A stretch of 34,402 nucleotides of DNA from an uncultured Caulobacteraceae bacterium. GTDB lineage: Bacteria > Pseudomonadota > Alphaproteobacteria > Caulobacterales > Caulobacteraceae. This document shows positions 17,700 through 26,950 of this stretch, one piece after another. The position numbers and the translations under genes were made by a program. Under the pieces are notes generated by a model. It did no database searches. It was not told the origin of the DNA and worked only from the letters and a program-made list of their open reading frames with translations. Location: assembly GCA_903870555.1 (NCBI GenBank), contig CAIQDO010000174.1:1-34402 (forward strand), given 5' to 3'. Within the stretch, counting starts at the first letter, position 1; every line of letters begins with the position of its first letter.

Positions 17700-18797
17700 A
17701 TGAAACTGGTCGAACGGATCGCGGCCTCGACCTTGGCTCTCTGCGTCCTGGCCGGGCCCCTGGCGGCGGTTGCCGCAAGCAAAGGACTTGAGGGCGTGCC
17801 GCGCTTCGACCATGTGTTCGTCATCGTCGAGGAGAATAAGGAATACGACCAGATCGTCGCGGGCGTCGATGCGCCCAACATCGCCCGGCTGGCCAAGACC
17901 TATGGCGACGCCACCCGCTTCTATGGCGAAGTCCACCCCAGCGAAGCCAACTATGTCGCCCTGCTCGGCGGCGACACCTTCGGCATCCATGACGACGATC
18001 CCTTCTACTGCGCCCCACAGTCGAAGGACCCAACCTGCGCTTTGGCGGCCAGCGAGGCTGGCTATCCCGACCACACCGTCCACGCGCCGCATCTCGGCGA
18101 CCAACTCACCGCCGTCGGCCTGACCTGGAAGGGCTACTTCGAGAGTCTGCCGGAACCCGGCTCACTCGCCTATGTCGCCAGCGACCCGAAGTTTGACAAT
18201 TGCACACGCCTGACCGCCCTTTACGCCTCCAAGCATTCGGGTTTCGTCAACTTCGCTTCGGTTCAGACCGACCCCGATCGGGCGAAGCATCTGGTCGGCT
18301 TCGACCAGCTCGACGCCGATATCGCCGCCGAAAGGCTGCCCAGCTTCGCCCTGATCGTCCCCAACCAATGCAACGAAATGCATGGCCTGATCGGCGTCGG
18401 CGTCCCAGCCGATTGCATCGGATCGAACGTCGGGCCGCTGATCCGCCGTGGCGACGCCGTGGTCGGAAGGATCGTCGAACGTCTCCAGGCCACCCACGCT
18501 TGGCGTTCGCGGCGCAACATGGCCATCGTCATCACCTTCGACGAGGGCTCCGGTGGCGACCGCACCGGCTGCTGCGGCGTCACCCCGGCCGCCCGTTCCA
18601 ACTACGGCGGTGGCCACATCCCAACTCTCGTCATCACCAATCACGGGCCGAGAGGGCTCTCCGACGATACGCCCTATAACCACTATTCGCTGCTGCGCAC
18701 CCTCGAGGACGCCTTCGGCATTTCCGAGCACCTCGGCCACGCGGCCGAAGCCGCAAAGGGCGTCGCCCCGATGGTCAGGCTGTTCGGGGGCGGGTGA
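17700..18797 (+). CDS. Secreted phosphoesterase (acid phosphatase / phospholipase C-like, alkaline-phosphatase superfamily)
   Basis: Signal peptide MKLVERIAASTLALCVLAGPLAAVAAS; FDHVFVIVEENKEYDQIVAGVDAPNIARLAKTYGDATRFYGEVHPSEANYVALLGGDTFG; IVITFDEGSGGDRTGCCG. GAGG ribosome-binding site upstream of ATG 17700. Confidence 0.85.
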   Translation: MKLVERIAASTLALCVLAGPLAAVAASKGLEGVPRFDHVFVIVEENKEYDQIVAGVDAPNIARLAKTYGDATRFYGEVHPSEANYVALLGGDTFGIHDDDPFYCAPQSKDPTCALAASEAGYPDHTVHAPHLGDQLTAVGLTWKGYFESLPEPGSLAYVASDPKFDNCTRLTALYASKHSGFVNFASVQTDPDRAKHLVGFDQLDADIAAERLPSFALIVPNQCNEMHGLIGVGVPADCIGSNVGPLIRRGDAVVGRIVERLQATHAWRSRRNMAIVITFDEGSGGDRTGCCGVTPAARSNYGGGHIPTLVITNHGPRGLSDDTPYNHYSLLRTLEDAFGISEHLGHAAEAAKGVAPMVRLFGGG

Positions 18798-18929
18798 GCC
18801 GACGATCGCGGACCTCTCGCTCAATCGCGGCGGCGCACAATAATCTGTTGCATTTCTGACCCTTTTTCGCCTATTTTGAGCACCTGATGGGGCCAGGTGG
18901 GGCTCGTTATTCGTTTCGCGAGTCTAGCC

Positions 18930-19544
18930 ATGTCGTTCAAATCCGCCTTTCCCGCCATCCTTGCCGTCGCGGCCCTGGGCGTGTCCGGTCCGGCGGCGGC
19001 CGCCTTGGTGACCATTTCAGGCAGCGGCGTATGGGTGGATTCGGCGCCGCCCACCGCCTACAGCGCCCCAGACATGAGCTTCTCCTACTCGTTCCAGCTG
19101 CCAGCGACCTACTCGCCCGGCAATGACGCGCCCATACCCGGAACGCCCGACACCACCGGGCCGGATGTCGGGATTTCGACGGATTTCACCAACTTCAGCT
19201 ACACGCTCGGCGTCAACCCGGTCGTCGGCGTTCCAGATGACATCATCTTTTTCAGCCTCGCGTACGGCGGAGGCTTCGCCCTGGGTTTCCCGGACTATAC
19301 GGTGGAGTTCTACGGCCCGGTGGATATCGGTAGCAAGGGCACGATCACGCTTGGGACTTATTCGCTGCACCCCTACATCGTCGCCCAGAATGGGACCTAC
19401 GCGCCCGTGGATCAGGGCGCTGTGCCCAAAGTGACCTCCGTCGTTCCGGAACCAGCGGCGTGGTCGATCATGCTGGTCGGTTTCGGGCTGGCCGGCGGCG
19501 CCGTGCGTGGCGGTCGGCGGGCGAGGATGTCGCAAGCCGGTTGA
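18930..19544 (+). CDS. PEPxxWA-CTERM sorting-signal exported protein
   Basis: Signal peptide MSFKSAFPAILAVAALGVSGPAAAA and C-terminus VPEPAAWSIMLVGFGLAGGAVRGGRRARM (PEP motif, TM, Arg-rich tail). Confidence 0.88.
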   Translation: MSFKSAFPAILAVAALGVSGPAAAALVTISGSGVWVDSAPPTAYSAPDMSFSYSFQLPATYSPGNDAPIPGTPDTTGPDVGISTDFTNFSYTLGVNPVVGVPDDIIFFSLAYGGGFALGFPDYTVEFYGPVDIGSKGTITLGTYSLHPYIVAQNGTYAPVDQGAVPKVTSVVPEPAAWSIMLVGFGLAGGAVRGGRRARMSQAG

Positions 19545-19692
19545 CGCCCGCCCGAGCCGGCGCGACCGCGGTTTCCATACCCGTTGCACCTCAGAGAACG
19601 CCCGTTGGCCCCGGCTGACGGGCGTCTTCGCGCGGCGAGCCAACCGTCGCTCGCCGATCGCCAAGGCGTGAAAAATCAGAGGGTGGAAAATC

Positions 19693-19766
19693 TGGAGGCC
19701 TGACCGAGAATCGAACTCGGGTGCGCGGATTTGCAGTCCGCTGCGTCACCACTCCGCCATCAGGCC
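19693..19766 (-). tRNA. tRNA-Cys (GCA anticodon), CCA encoded
   Basis: Reverse complement GGCCTGATGGCGGAGTGGTGACGCAGCGGACTGCAAATCCGCGCACCCGAGTTCGATTCTCGGTCAGGCCTCCA; U discriminator as expected for tRNA-Cys. Confidence 0.96.
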
Positions 19767-19899
19767 GGGGAGGCGGGTTGCTAACAGAGGATGCGGCGCG
19801 GGGCAATCCGTCACGATCCTTGATTGCACGTCCCCTGATTGCGCCGGGCGGGCCGGCGGACCTATAAGCGGCCCATTCCCAGTTTCGGAAGGATCGACC

Positions 19900-20469
19900 A
19901 TGACCGTCAACTTCGCCGCCGAACGGTCCATCATGGTTGATAGCCAAGTCAGACCCCAGGACGTCACCGATCTGGCCATTCAGGACGCCATGCGCGCCGC
20001 GCCGCGCGAGTCCGTCGTTCCCGCCAGCAGGCAGTTGCTCGCCTATGCCGACGCCGAGGTGGAATACGCCCCCGGTCGCTGGATGCTGCGGCCCCGCGAT
20101 GCCGCCAAGCTTCTCCATGGCCTGCGTCCCCGTGTCGGCGAGGCCGCCCTCACCATCGCCTCGCCCTATTCCGCTCTGGTCCTGAAGACGATGGGCCTGA
20201 TGGTGACGGAATTCGACGGCGCGGACCTCAAGACCGTTTCCGGCAAGTGGCCGCTGATCGTCTGCGAAGGCGCCGTCAACGTCGTTCCCGCGTCCTGGCT
20301 GGAGGCGCTGGCGCCAGGCGGCCGACTCGGGGTGATCGAACGGACCGGGCGATCCGGCAGCGCCTTGTGCTATTCCCGGGCCGAGACAGGGGTCGGCGCC
20401 CGGTCGTTGTTCTCCTGCGCGCCGCCGTTCATGGCCGGGTTCGAGCCGGTGACAGCGTTCGTATTCTAG
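19900..20469 (+). CDS. Protein-L-isoaspartate O-methyltransferase (PCMT)-family protein, probably divergent/non-canonical
   Basis: MTVNFAAERSIMVDSQVRPQDVTDLAIQDAMRAAPRESVVPASRQLLAYADAEVEY...RWMLRPRDAAKLLHGL resembles the PCMT N-terminus; WPLIVCEGAVNVVPASWLEALAPGGRLGVIE resembles the PCMT C-terminal half. Confidence 0.82.
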   Translation: MTVNFAAERSIMVDSQVRPQDVTDLAIQDAMRAAPRESVVPASRQLLAYADAEVEYAPGRWMLRPRDAAKLLHGLRPRVGEAALTIASPYSALVLKTMGLMVTEFDGADLKTVSGKWPLIVCEGAVNVVPASWLEALAPGGRLGVIERTGRSGSALCYSRAETGVGARSLFSCAPPFMAGFEPVTAFVF

Positions 20470-20524
20470 ATCCCGGCGCGGCCACGGGCCGCTCCGTCCG
20501 CGCACCGGAAGGTCAGGCCGTTTC

Positions 20525-22009
20525 ATGAACGGGCGTCGCCGCACAGGGTTGCCGCTTCTGCTGGCCTCGGCGCTCTTGACTCCGGCGGTCCCGGCCCTCG
20601 CCGAGACCCTGGGGGAAGCCGTCGCCCTGGCGTACGAATCGAACCCCACACTGCAGGGCCAGAGGGCCAGCCTGCGGGCCCTGGACGAGACTATTGTTCA
20701 GGCCGAAGCGGGCTACAGACCGACCGCGAGCCTTCAGGCGACGGTGACGACCGACCGATACACCCAGAACGCCTTGGGACTGAATCGGCCAATTCCCGGG
20801 GTCAATATTCCTCCGGTCGTCGGCGAGACCCAGACCTCCGGGGCCGCCCTCAATCTCACCCAGCCGCTCTACACCGGCGGCCGGGTCGCCGCCGAGGTCG
20901 GCGCCGCCGAAGCGGCCATCCTGGCCGGTCGGGAGGCCCTGCGCGGCGTTGAGGAAACGGTGCTGCGCGACGTCATCACCGCCTATGCCGATGTCCGAAG
21001 GGATCAGCAGGACGTCACGATTCTTGAGGCCGACGTCGGCCTGTTGCTGGGCGAACTGGACGAGACCCGCGCGCGCTTCGGCGTTGGGGCCATCACCCGC
21101 ACCGATGTGGCCGCGACCGAGGCGCGCGTGGCCGCTTCACAGGCGCAGCTCGAGGCCGCCCGTGCTCAGCTGGGCGACAGTCGCGCCGCCTATGCCGCCC
21201 TGGTCGGACGCAATCCCGGCGCCCTCGCCCCGGAGCCGTCCCTGGCCCACGCCCTGCCGGCCAACCTGGACGACGCCTGCGAACGGGCCGAGCGCAACAG
21301 CCCGCTGATCCGTCGGGCCGATTTCACCGAGCGCTCAAGCGCCGCCAAGTTGGTTGGAGCCAAGACCCAGACCCGGCCCACCCTGTCCCTGCAGGCGACG
21401 CTTGGCTATTCCGGAGGGCAGTCGGGTTTCGCCTCGCCCTTCGCCAACTACAGCCACGACATCACCGCCAGCGCCGTGGCGAGCTTTCCGATCTTCACGG
21501 GCGGCATGACCTCGTCGCAGATCCGCCAAGCTGCGGAGACCAACAACGCCGACCGCATAGGCATAGAGGTGGCCCGTCGCCAGACGCTGTTGACCGTCGC
21601 CCAGGCCTGGAACGCGTTGAGGGGCGCCCGCGCCAGTCTGGCCGCCGACGAGGCACAGGTGACGGCGGCCAACATCGCTTTCGAGGGCTCACGACAGGAA
21701 GCTCGTGTCGGCCTGCGCTCGACGCTCGATGTGCTGATCGCGGAACAAAACCTTGCCGCCGCCCAACTCGCACTGACCGCCGCCCGCCATGACGAGTATG
21801 TCGCCGCCGCGGCGTTGCTCGGCGCCACCGGCGGTCTCTACGCCCAGGATTTGTCGCCGGACGCCACGCCCTACGATCCCAAGGTCAACCTGAGACGCGT
21901 CCAGCGAGCATGGCCCTGGTCGCCTTGGACGCCGGCCGTGGCGGCCATCGACGGAGCGGGGACGCCGCGCGCGCCGCCCTCGCCGCCGGGCGGCGCCGAC
22001 CATCGCTGA
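20525..22009 (+). CDS. TolC-family type I secretion outer-membrane protein (RsaF-like)
   Basis: Signal peptide; ETLGEAVALAYESNPTLQGQRASLRALDETIVQAEAGYRPTASLQATV...NLTQPLYTGGRVAAEVGAAEAAILAGREALRGVEETVLRDVITAYADVRRDQ...ARFGVGAITRTDVAATEARVAASQAQLEAARAQL. Confidence 0.93.
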   Translation: MNGRRRTGLPLLLASALLTPAVPALAETLGEAVALAYESNPTLQGQRASLRALDETIVQAEAGYRPTASLQATVTTDRYTQNALGLNRPIPGVNIPPVVGETQTSGAALNLTQPLYTGGRVAAEVGAAEAAILAGREALRGVEETVLRDVITAYADVRRDQQDVTILEADVGLLLGELDETRARFGVGAITRTDVAATEARVAASQAQLEAARAQLGDSRAAYAALVGRNPGALAPEPSLAHALPANLDDACERAERNSPLIRRADFTERSSAAKLVGAKTQTRPTLSLQATLGYSGGQSGFASPFANYSHDITASAVASFPIFTGGMTSSQIRQAAETNNADRIGIEVARRQTLLTVAQAWNALRGARASLAADEAQVTAANIAFEGSRQEARVGLRSTLDVLIAEQNLAAAQLALTAARHDEYVAAAALLGATGGLYAQDLSPDATPYDPKVNLRRVQRAWPWSPWTPAVAAIDGAGTPRAPPSPPGGADHR

Positions 22010-22097
22010 CGCGTCGCCTTGGCGCGGTTTGCGGGAACACCTCCAGGCGCGTATCTAGTCGAACGACCTCAGCGATCTGAAGAAACTGGCCCGCGCT

Positions 22098-22565
22098 ATG
22101 ACCGAAACCGATCTTCCCGAACCGAGCATGGAAGAGATTCTGGCCTCGATCCGCCGGATCATCTCCGAGGACGAGGCCTCCATCGCGGGCCCGTTCGACC
22201 TCGCCGCGCCGGCCGAACCGGACGATGATGTCCTGGTCCTCACCGAGCGCGCGCCACCCGAGCCCGCGACGTCCTATGCCGTTCCGCCGACGGTGCGCGA
22301 CCTCGCCGCCGACGTCGAGCCGATCGTCGCGCGTGAGACCGCCGCCGCAGCGTCCGACTCGTTCCAGAGGCTTTCGTTGGTCGTCGGCAACACCACCGCG
22401 AACGCCCACATGTCCGTCTCCGGCGCCGGACCGACCCTGGAGGATATCACCCGCGATCTGATGCGGCCGATGCTGCAGTCGTGGCTGGACGACAACCTGC
22501 CCGCCATCGTCCGCGCCCGGGTGGACGAAGAGGTCGAGCGCATCGCCCGCGGTCGAGTACGCTGA
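22098..22565 (+). CDS. popZ: PopZ-like polar organizing protein (DUF2497)
   Basis: N-terminal helix EPSMEEILASIRRIISEDEAS and C-terminal GPTLEDITRDLMRPMLQSWLDDNLPAIVRARVDEEVERIARGR match the conserved ends of PopZ; lies immediately upstream of valS. Confidence 0.9.
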   Translation: MTETDLPEPSMEEILASIRRIISEDEASIAGPFDLAAPAEPDDDVLVLTERAPPEPATSYAVPPTVRDLAADVEPIVARETAAAASDSFQRLSLVVGNTTANAHMSVSGAGPTLEDITRDLMRPMLQSWLDDNLPAIVRARVDEEVERIARGRVR

Positions 22566-22659
22566 TCCCCGCCATGCGCGCCGCCCTTCGCCTCTCTGCC
22601 TGACACGGGGCTCGCGACCCGATCAGAGTCCTTCCGATCCGCGTTCCGACGAAAAAGCC

Positions 22660-25320
22660 ATGCTTGAAAAAACCTTCGATCCCGCCCTCGCCGAACCGAG
22701 GCTCTACCGTCAATGGGAAGAATCCGGCGCTTTTGCTCCGATCGACGATCCTGCCGCCCCGCCATTCTCGATCGTCATCCCGCCGCCGAACGTCACTGGC
22801 TCGCTGCACATCGGCCACGCCCTCAACAACACCCTTCAGGACGTCCTTATTCGCCATGCCCGGATGAAGGGCATGGCCGCCCTGTGGCTGCCGGGCACCG
22901 ATCACGCCGGTATAGCCACCCAGATGGTTGTCGAGCGGCAGCTCGCCGCCGAGGGCAACATCAGCCGCCGCGATATGGGTCGCGAGGCCTTCGTCGAACG
23001 CATCTGGCAGTGGAAGGCCCGGTCGGGAGGAACCATCGTAAACCAGCTTCGCCGCCTGGGCGCCTCCTGCGACTGGAGCCGCGAGCGTTTCACGCTGGAC
23101 GACGGTCTGTCGGCGGCGGTTCGCCGGGTGTTCGTCACTCTGCACAAGCAGAAGCTGATCTATCGCGACAAGCGGCTGGTGAACTGGGACCCCCATTTCC
23201 AGACCGCCATCTCGGACCTTGAGGTCGAGCAGCGCGAGGTCGACGGCCACTACTGGCATCTGGCCTATCCGCTGGAGGATGGTTCGGGCGAGATCGTCGT
23301 CGCCACCACCCGGCCGGAGACAATGCTCGGCGACACCGCCGTCGCCGTCCACCCGACCGACGAGCGCTACAAGTCCCTGATCGGCAGATGCGTCCGCCTG
23401 CCGATCGTCGGGCGGCCGATCCCAATTATCGCCGACGACTACGCCGACCCAGAGAAGGGGTCGGGCGCGGTGAAGATCACCCCGGCCCACGATTTCAACG
23501 ATTTCAAGGTCGGGCAACGCCATCGCCTGCCGATGATCAACGTTCTCGACGCCCAGGCGCGGGTCAACGACAACGCCCCGGCAGAATACCGCGGTCTCGA
23601 CCGGTTCGAGGCGCGCAAACGTGTCGTCGCCGAGTTCGAGGCCCTCGGCCTGCTGCGCGGCGTCGAGCCGACTCGCCACGCCGTGCCCCATGGCGACCGT
23701 TCCGGCGCGGTGGTCGAGCCCTGGCTGACCGACCAGTGGTACGTCGACGCCAAGACCTTGGCCGGCCCGGCGATCGCCGCGGTCGAGCGCGGCGACACGG
23801 TGTTCGAGCCCAGGCACTGGGAGAAGACCTACTTCGAGTGGATGCGGAACATCGAGCCCTGGTGCGTGTCGCGCCAGCTGTGGTGGGGACACCGCATCCC
23901 GGCCTGGTACGGCCCCGACGGCCGGATCTTTGTCGCCGAGTCGGCGGAAGAGGCCCACGCCGCCGCCCACGAGGCCTATGGCCGCGACGAGGACCTGCGG
24001 CAGGACGACGACGTCCTCGACACCTGGTTCTCCTCGGCCCTGTGGCCGTTCTCGACCCTCGGCTGGCCGGCCAAGACGGAGGATCTGGCCCGGTTCTATC
24101 CGACCAACACCCTGGTCACCGGCTTCGACATCATCTTCTTCTGGGTCGCCCGGATGATGATGATGGGGCTTCACTTCACCGGCCAGGCGCCCTTCGAGCG
24201 CGTGTTCATCAACGCCCTTATCCGCGACGCGGAAGGGGCCAAGATGTCGAAGTCCAAGGGTAACGTGATGGACCCGTTGGAGCTGGTCGACCAGTACGGC
24301 GCCGACGCCCTGCGCTTCACCCTGACGGCCATGTCCGGCCAGGGCCGCGACATTCGCCTGTCGAAGCCGCGCATCGAGGGCTATCGCAACTTCGGCACCA
24401 AGCTGTGGAACGCCGCCCGCTTCTGCCAGATGAACGGTTGTGTTCCGGTCGAGGACTTCGACCCTGCCTCGGCTGTTCAGACCGTCAATCGGTGGGTGCG
24501 CGGCGAGACGCTGAAGGCGGCGCGCGAGGTGTCCGCCGCCATCGAAAGCTGCGCCTTCGACGACGCCGCCAACGCCCTCTACCGCTTCATCTGGAACCAG
24601 TTCTGCGACTGGTATGTCGAGTTCGCCAAGCCGATCCTCAACGGCGAGGATGTCGTCGCCCGCGATGAGACCGGGGCCATGGCCGCGTGGGCCCTGGACG
24701 TGATCCTGAAGCTGCTCCATCCGGTGTCGCCCTACATCACCGAGGAGCTGTGGGCCCAGACGGCGCCGGAGGGGCGACCGCGCGCCGGCCTGCTGATCAG
24801 CGCCGCCTGGCCGGACCTGCCCGACAGCTACGCCGATCCGGCGGCCGAGGCCGAGATCGGCCTGGTCATCGCCGCGGTCACCGAAGGACGCTCGGTCCGC
24901 GCCGAACTGAACGTGCCGCCAGGCGCCCGTCCGGACCTGTTCGTCTCCGAGGCGACCCCGGCCCAGCGTCAGGCCCTGGAGGCCAACGCCGCGGTTCTAG
25001 GCCATACCCTGCGAATCGGCGCGATGATGTTCGACGCGGTCGCCCCCGACGGGTCGGTGGCCTTCGTCGCCGGCGGCGTCACCCTGGCGTTGGACGTTCG
25101 CTCGGTGATCGACCTGCCGGCCGAACGCGCCCGCCTGACCAAGGAGATCGCCACCCACGGCGCCGACATCGACCGCACCGCCAAGAAGCTGGCCAACGCC
25201 GACTTCATCGGCCGCGCGCCGCCCGATGTGGTCGCCGAGAACCGCGAACGACTGGCGACGGCCGAGCAGACACGGTCACGACTGCAGGCGATCCTCGCGA
25301 AGCTGGAAGGGGTGGGCTAA
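22660..25320 (+). CDS. valS: Valyl-tRNA synthetase
   Basis: MLEKTFDPALAEPRLYRQWEESGAF...IPPPNVTGSLHIGHALNNTLQDVLIRHARMKG...ALWLPGTDHAGIATQ...DAEGAKMSKSKGNVMDPLELVDQYGADALRFTL. Confidence 0.98.
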   Translation: MLEKTFDPALAEPRLYRQWEESGAFAPIDDPAAPPFSIVIPPPNVTGSLHIGHALNNTLQDVLIRHARMKGMAALWLPGTDHAGIATQMVVERQLAAEGNISRRDMGREAFVERIWQWKARSGGTIVNQLRRLGASCDWSRERFTLDDGLSAAVRRVFVTLHKQKLIYRDKRLVNWDPHFQTAISDLEVEQREVDGHYWHLAYPLEDGSGEIVVATTRPETMLGDTAVAVHPTDERYKSLIGRCVRLPIVGRPIPIIADDYADPEKGSGAVKITPAHDFNDFKVGQRHRLPMINVLDAQARVNDNAPAEYRGLDRFEARKRVVAEFEALGLLRGVEPTRHAVPHGDRSGAVVEPWLTDQWYVDAKTLAGPAIAAVERGDTVFEPRHWEKTYFEWMRNIEPWCVSRQLWWGHRIPAWYGPDGRIFVAESAEEAHAAAHEAYGRDEDLRQDDDVLDTWFSSALWPFSTLGWPAKTEDLARFYPTNTLVTGFDIIFFWVARMMMMGLHFTGQAPFERVFINALIRDAEGAKMSKSKGNVMDPLELVDQYGADALRFTLTAMSGQGRDIRLSKPRIEGYRNFGTKLWNAARFCQMNGCVPVEDFDPASAVQTVNRWVRGETLKAAREVSAAIESCAFDDAANALYRFIWNQFCDWYVEFAKPILNGEDVVARDETGAMAAWALDVILKLLHPVSPYITEELWAQTAPEGRPRAGLLISAAWPDLPDSYADPAAEAEIGLVIAAVTEGRSVRAELNVPPGARPDLFVSEATPAQRQALEANAAVLGHTLRIGAMMFDAVAPDGSVAFVAGGVTLALDVRSVIDLPAERARLTKEIATHGADIDRTAKKLANADFIGRAPPDVVAENRERLATAEQTRSRLQAILAKLEGVG

Positions 25321-25919
25321 CGCCCCGGCCCGCCCGGAACCGCGTTCCATAGCGATATCACCCGCGTGTCGGCCTGGTCCGGGCTGATCGACAGCAGGCT
25401 CAGCGACGCGGTGGTGAGGGCGAAGCGGCGGCCGTCGGCGATTGGCAGGCCGATCCATCGCGCGGCGAGGGCGCTGCTGAACTGGCCGTGGGAGAACAGG
25501 GCGATGTTCCCGGTCAGCGCCGTCAATCGGCCGATCAGCCGGTCGGCGCGGGCCTCGACGTCGGCCGGTGTCTCGCCGCCGGGGGCGCCGTCGGCAAACA
25601 CGTTCCAGCCCGGACGGGTCACGCGGATTTCCGCCGAGGTGACGCCCTCGACTTGGCCATAGTCCCACTCGGCGAGATCGGGCTCGATCTCGGCCTGATC
25701 GCCCAGTCCGGCGAGGTCGCAGGTCCGCCGCGCGCGTTGGCGAGGACTGGTCAGCACCTTCGTGAAGGGCGCCGCCGTCAGCCAGGGCGCCAGGGCTCGG
25801 GCCTCGGTCTCGCCGGTGGGCGTCAGCGACAGGTCGGTGGTCCCGGTGTGCCGCCGCGACAGACTCCAGGCTGTCTGGCCATGGCGGATCAGCCACAGGC
25901 GCAAGCTTGGCGGCGTCAC
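25317..25919 (-). CDS. Histidine phosphatase family protein (phosphoglycerate mutase-like)
   Basis: LRLWLIRHGQTAWSLSRRHTGTTDLSLTPTGETEARALAPWL...VLTSPRQRARRTCDLAG...EWDYGQVEGVT...NIALFSHGQFSSALAARWIGLP (RHG motif). Confidence 0.93.
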   Translation of the reverse strand: MTPPSLRLWLIRHGQTAWSLSRRHTGTTDLSLTPTGETEARALAPWLTAAPFTKVLTSPRQRARRTCDLAGLGDQAEIEPDLAEWDYGQVEGVTSAEIRVTRPGWNVFADGAPGGETPADVEARADRLIGRLTALTGNIALFSHGQFSSALAARWIGLPIADGRRFALTTASLSLLSISPDQADTRVISLWNAVPGGPGR

Positions 25920-26950
25920 GCCGCGCGCTCCGCGGCGTCGTCATAACGACCCTGGATCGCCAGCCAGGCGCAACGGGCCCGGTGGAGCAGGGCCGTGCGC
26001 GCGGCGTCCACCCGTGAGGCTTCGCCGCGCCAGATGTCGAGGGCAGGATGCTGGATGGCCCGTCCGAAACTGCAGACCAGGGGCCAGGGCGCCTTGGCGC
26101 CGGGGGCCCGGGCCATGAGGTTGATGGCGTTCAGCCGGGCGTCCGCGTCGGGGCCTGATTGGCCGCCGGACAGGAACGCCACGCCAGCGATCGCCGCAGG
26201 CGCGCAATGCGACAGGGCGCGCAGGGTCGCCTTCGCCACCTCTTCGGCGGAGATCGGCTCGTGACGCGCCGCGCCGGGCAGCACCATGTTGGGTTTGAGG
26301 ATCACCGCTTCCAGCGCCACGCCCTGATGACGCAACTGTTCGAACACCGCGGCGAGGACCGTCTCGGTGATCTCGCCGCAACGCTCCAGGCTGTGGTCGC
26401 CGTCGCTCAGCACCTCGGGTTCGACGATCGGCACGAGTCCGGCCGCCTGGCAAAGGGCCGCATATCGGGCCAGGGCGTGGGCGTCGGCCTCGATGGCGGC
26501 TGCCGTCGGCAGGTCGCCGCCGATGACAAACACCGCTCGCCATTTGGCGAAGCGCGCCCCGCCCCGGGCATATTCGGCCAGGCGTTCGGCGAGGCGGTCG
26601 AGCCCCTCGGTGACGCTTTCGCCGGGATGGCCGGCCAGGGGCCTGGCGCCAGTGTCGACCTTGACGCCGACGATCAGCCCGGCCTGGATCATGGCCTCTG
26701 GAAAGGGAACGCCGGCCAGGGTCGTCTGGTGAAAGGTCTCGTCGAACAGGATCGCCCCGCTGATGTAGTCCGACAGGCCCGGGGCGCCGATGATCAGGTC
26801 GCGCCAGGCGCGGTGCGCCGCCTCGGTCAGTGGCGCGCCGATCGACTCGAAGCGGCTGTTCACGGTCGCCGTGCTCTCGTCCATCGCCAGCAGGCCGCGG
26901 CCCTCGGCCACCAAGGCATGGGCGGTCCTCGCCAGCCTGTGCAGGGTCAT
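25916..26950 (-). CDS. Class I fructose-bisphosphate aldolase
   Basis: [75 protein letters not shown]...[21 protein letters not shown]...[14 protein letters not shown]...LSGGQS. ATG at 26950 overlaps the upstream stop. Confidence 0.95.
   Translation of the reverse strand: MTLHRLARTAHALVAEGRGLLAMDESTATVNSRFESIGAPLTEAAHRAWRDLIIGAPGLSDYISGAILFDETFHQTTLAGVPFPEAMIQAGLIVGVKVDTGARPLAGHPGESVTEGLDRLAERLAEYARGGARFAKWRAVFVIGGDLPTAAAIEADAHALARYAALCQAAGLVPIVEPEVLSDGDHSLERCGEITETVLAAVFEQLRHQGVALEAVILKPNMVLPGAARHEPISAEEVAKATLRALSHCAPAAIAGVAFLSGGQSGPDADARLNAINLMARAPGAKAPWPLVCSFGRAIQHPALDIWRGEASRVDAARTALLHRARCAWLAIQGRYDDAAERAA

Noticed and set aside
22447-24720. 757-aa minus-strand ORF
   Set aside because: Antisense shadow of popZ/valS; low-information composition and no family motif.
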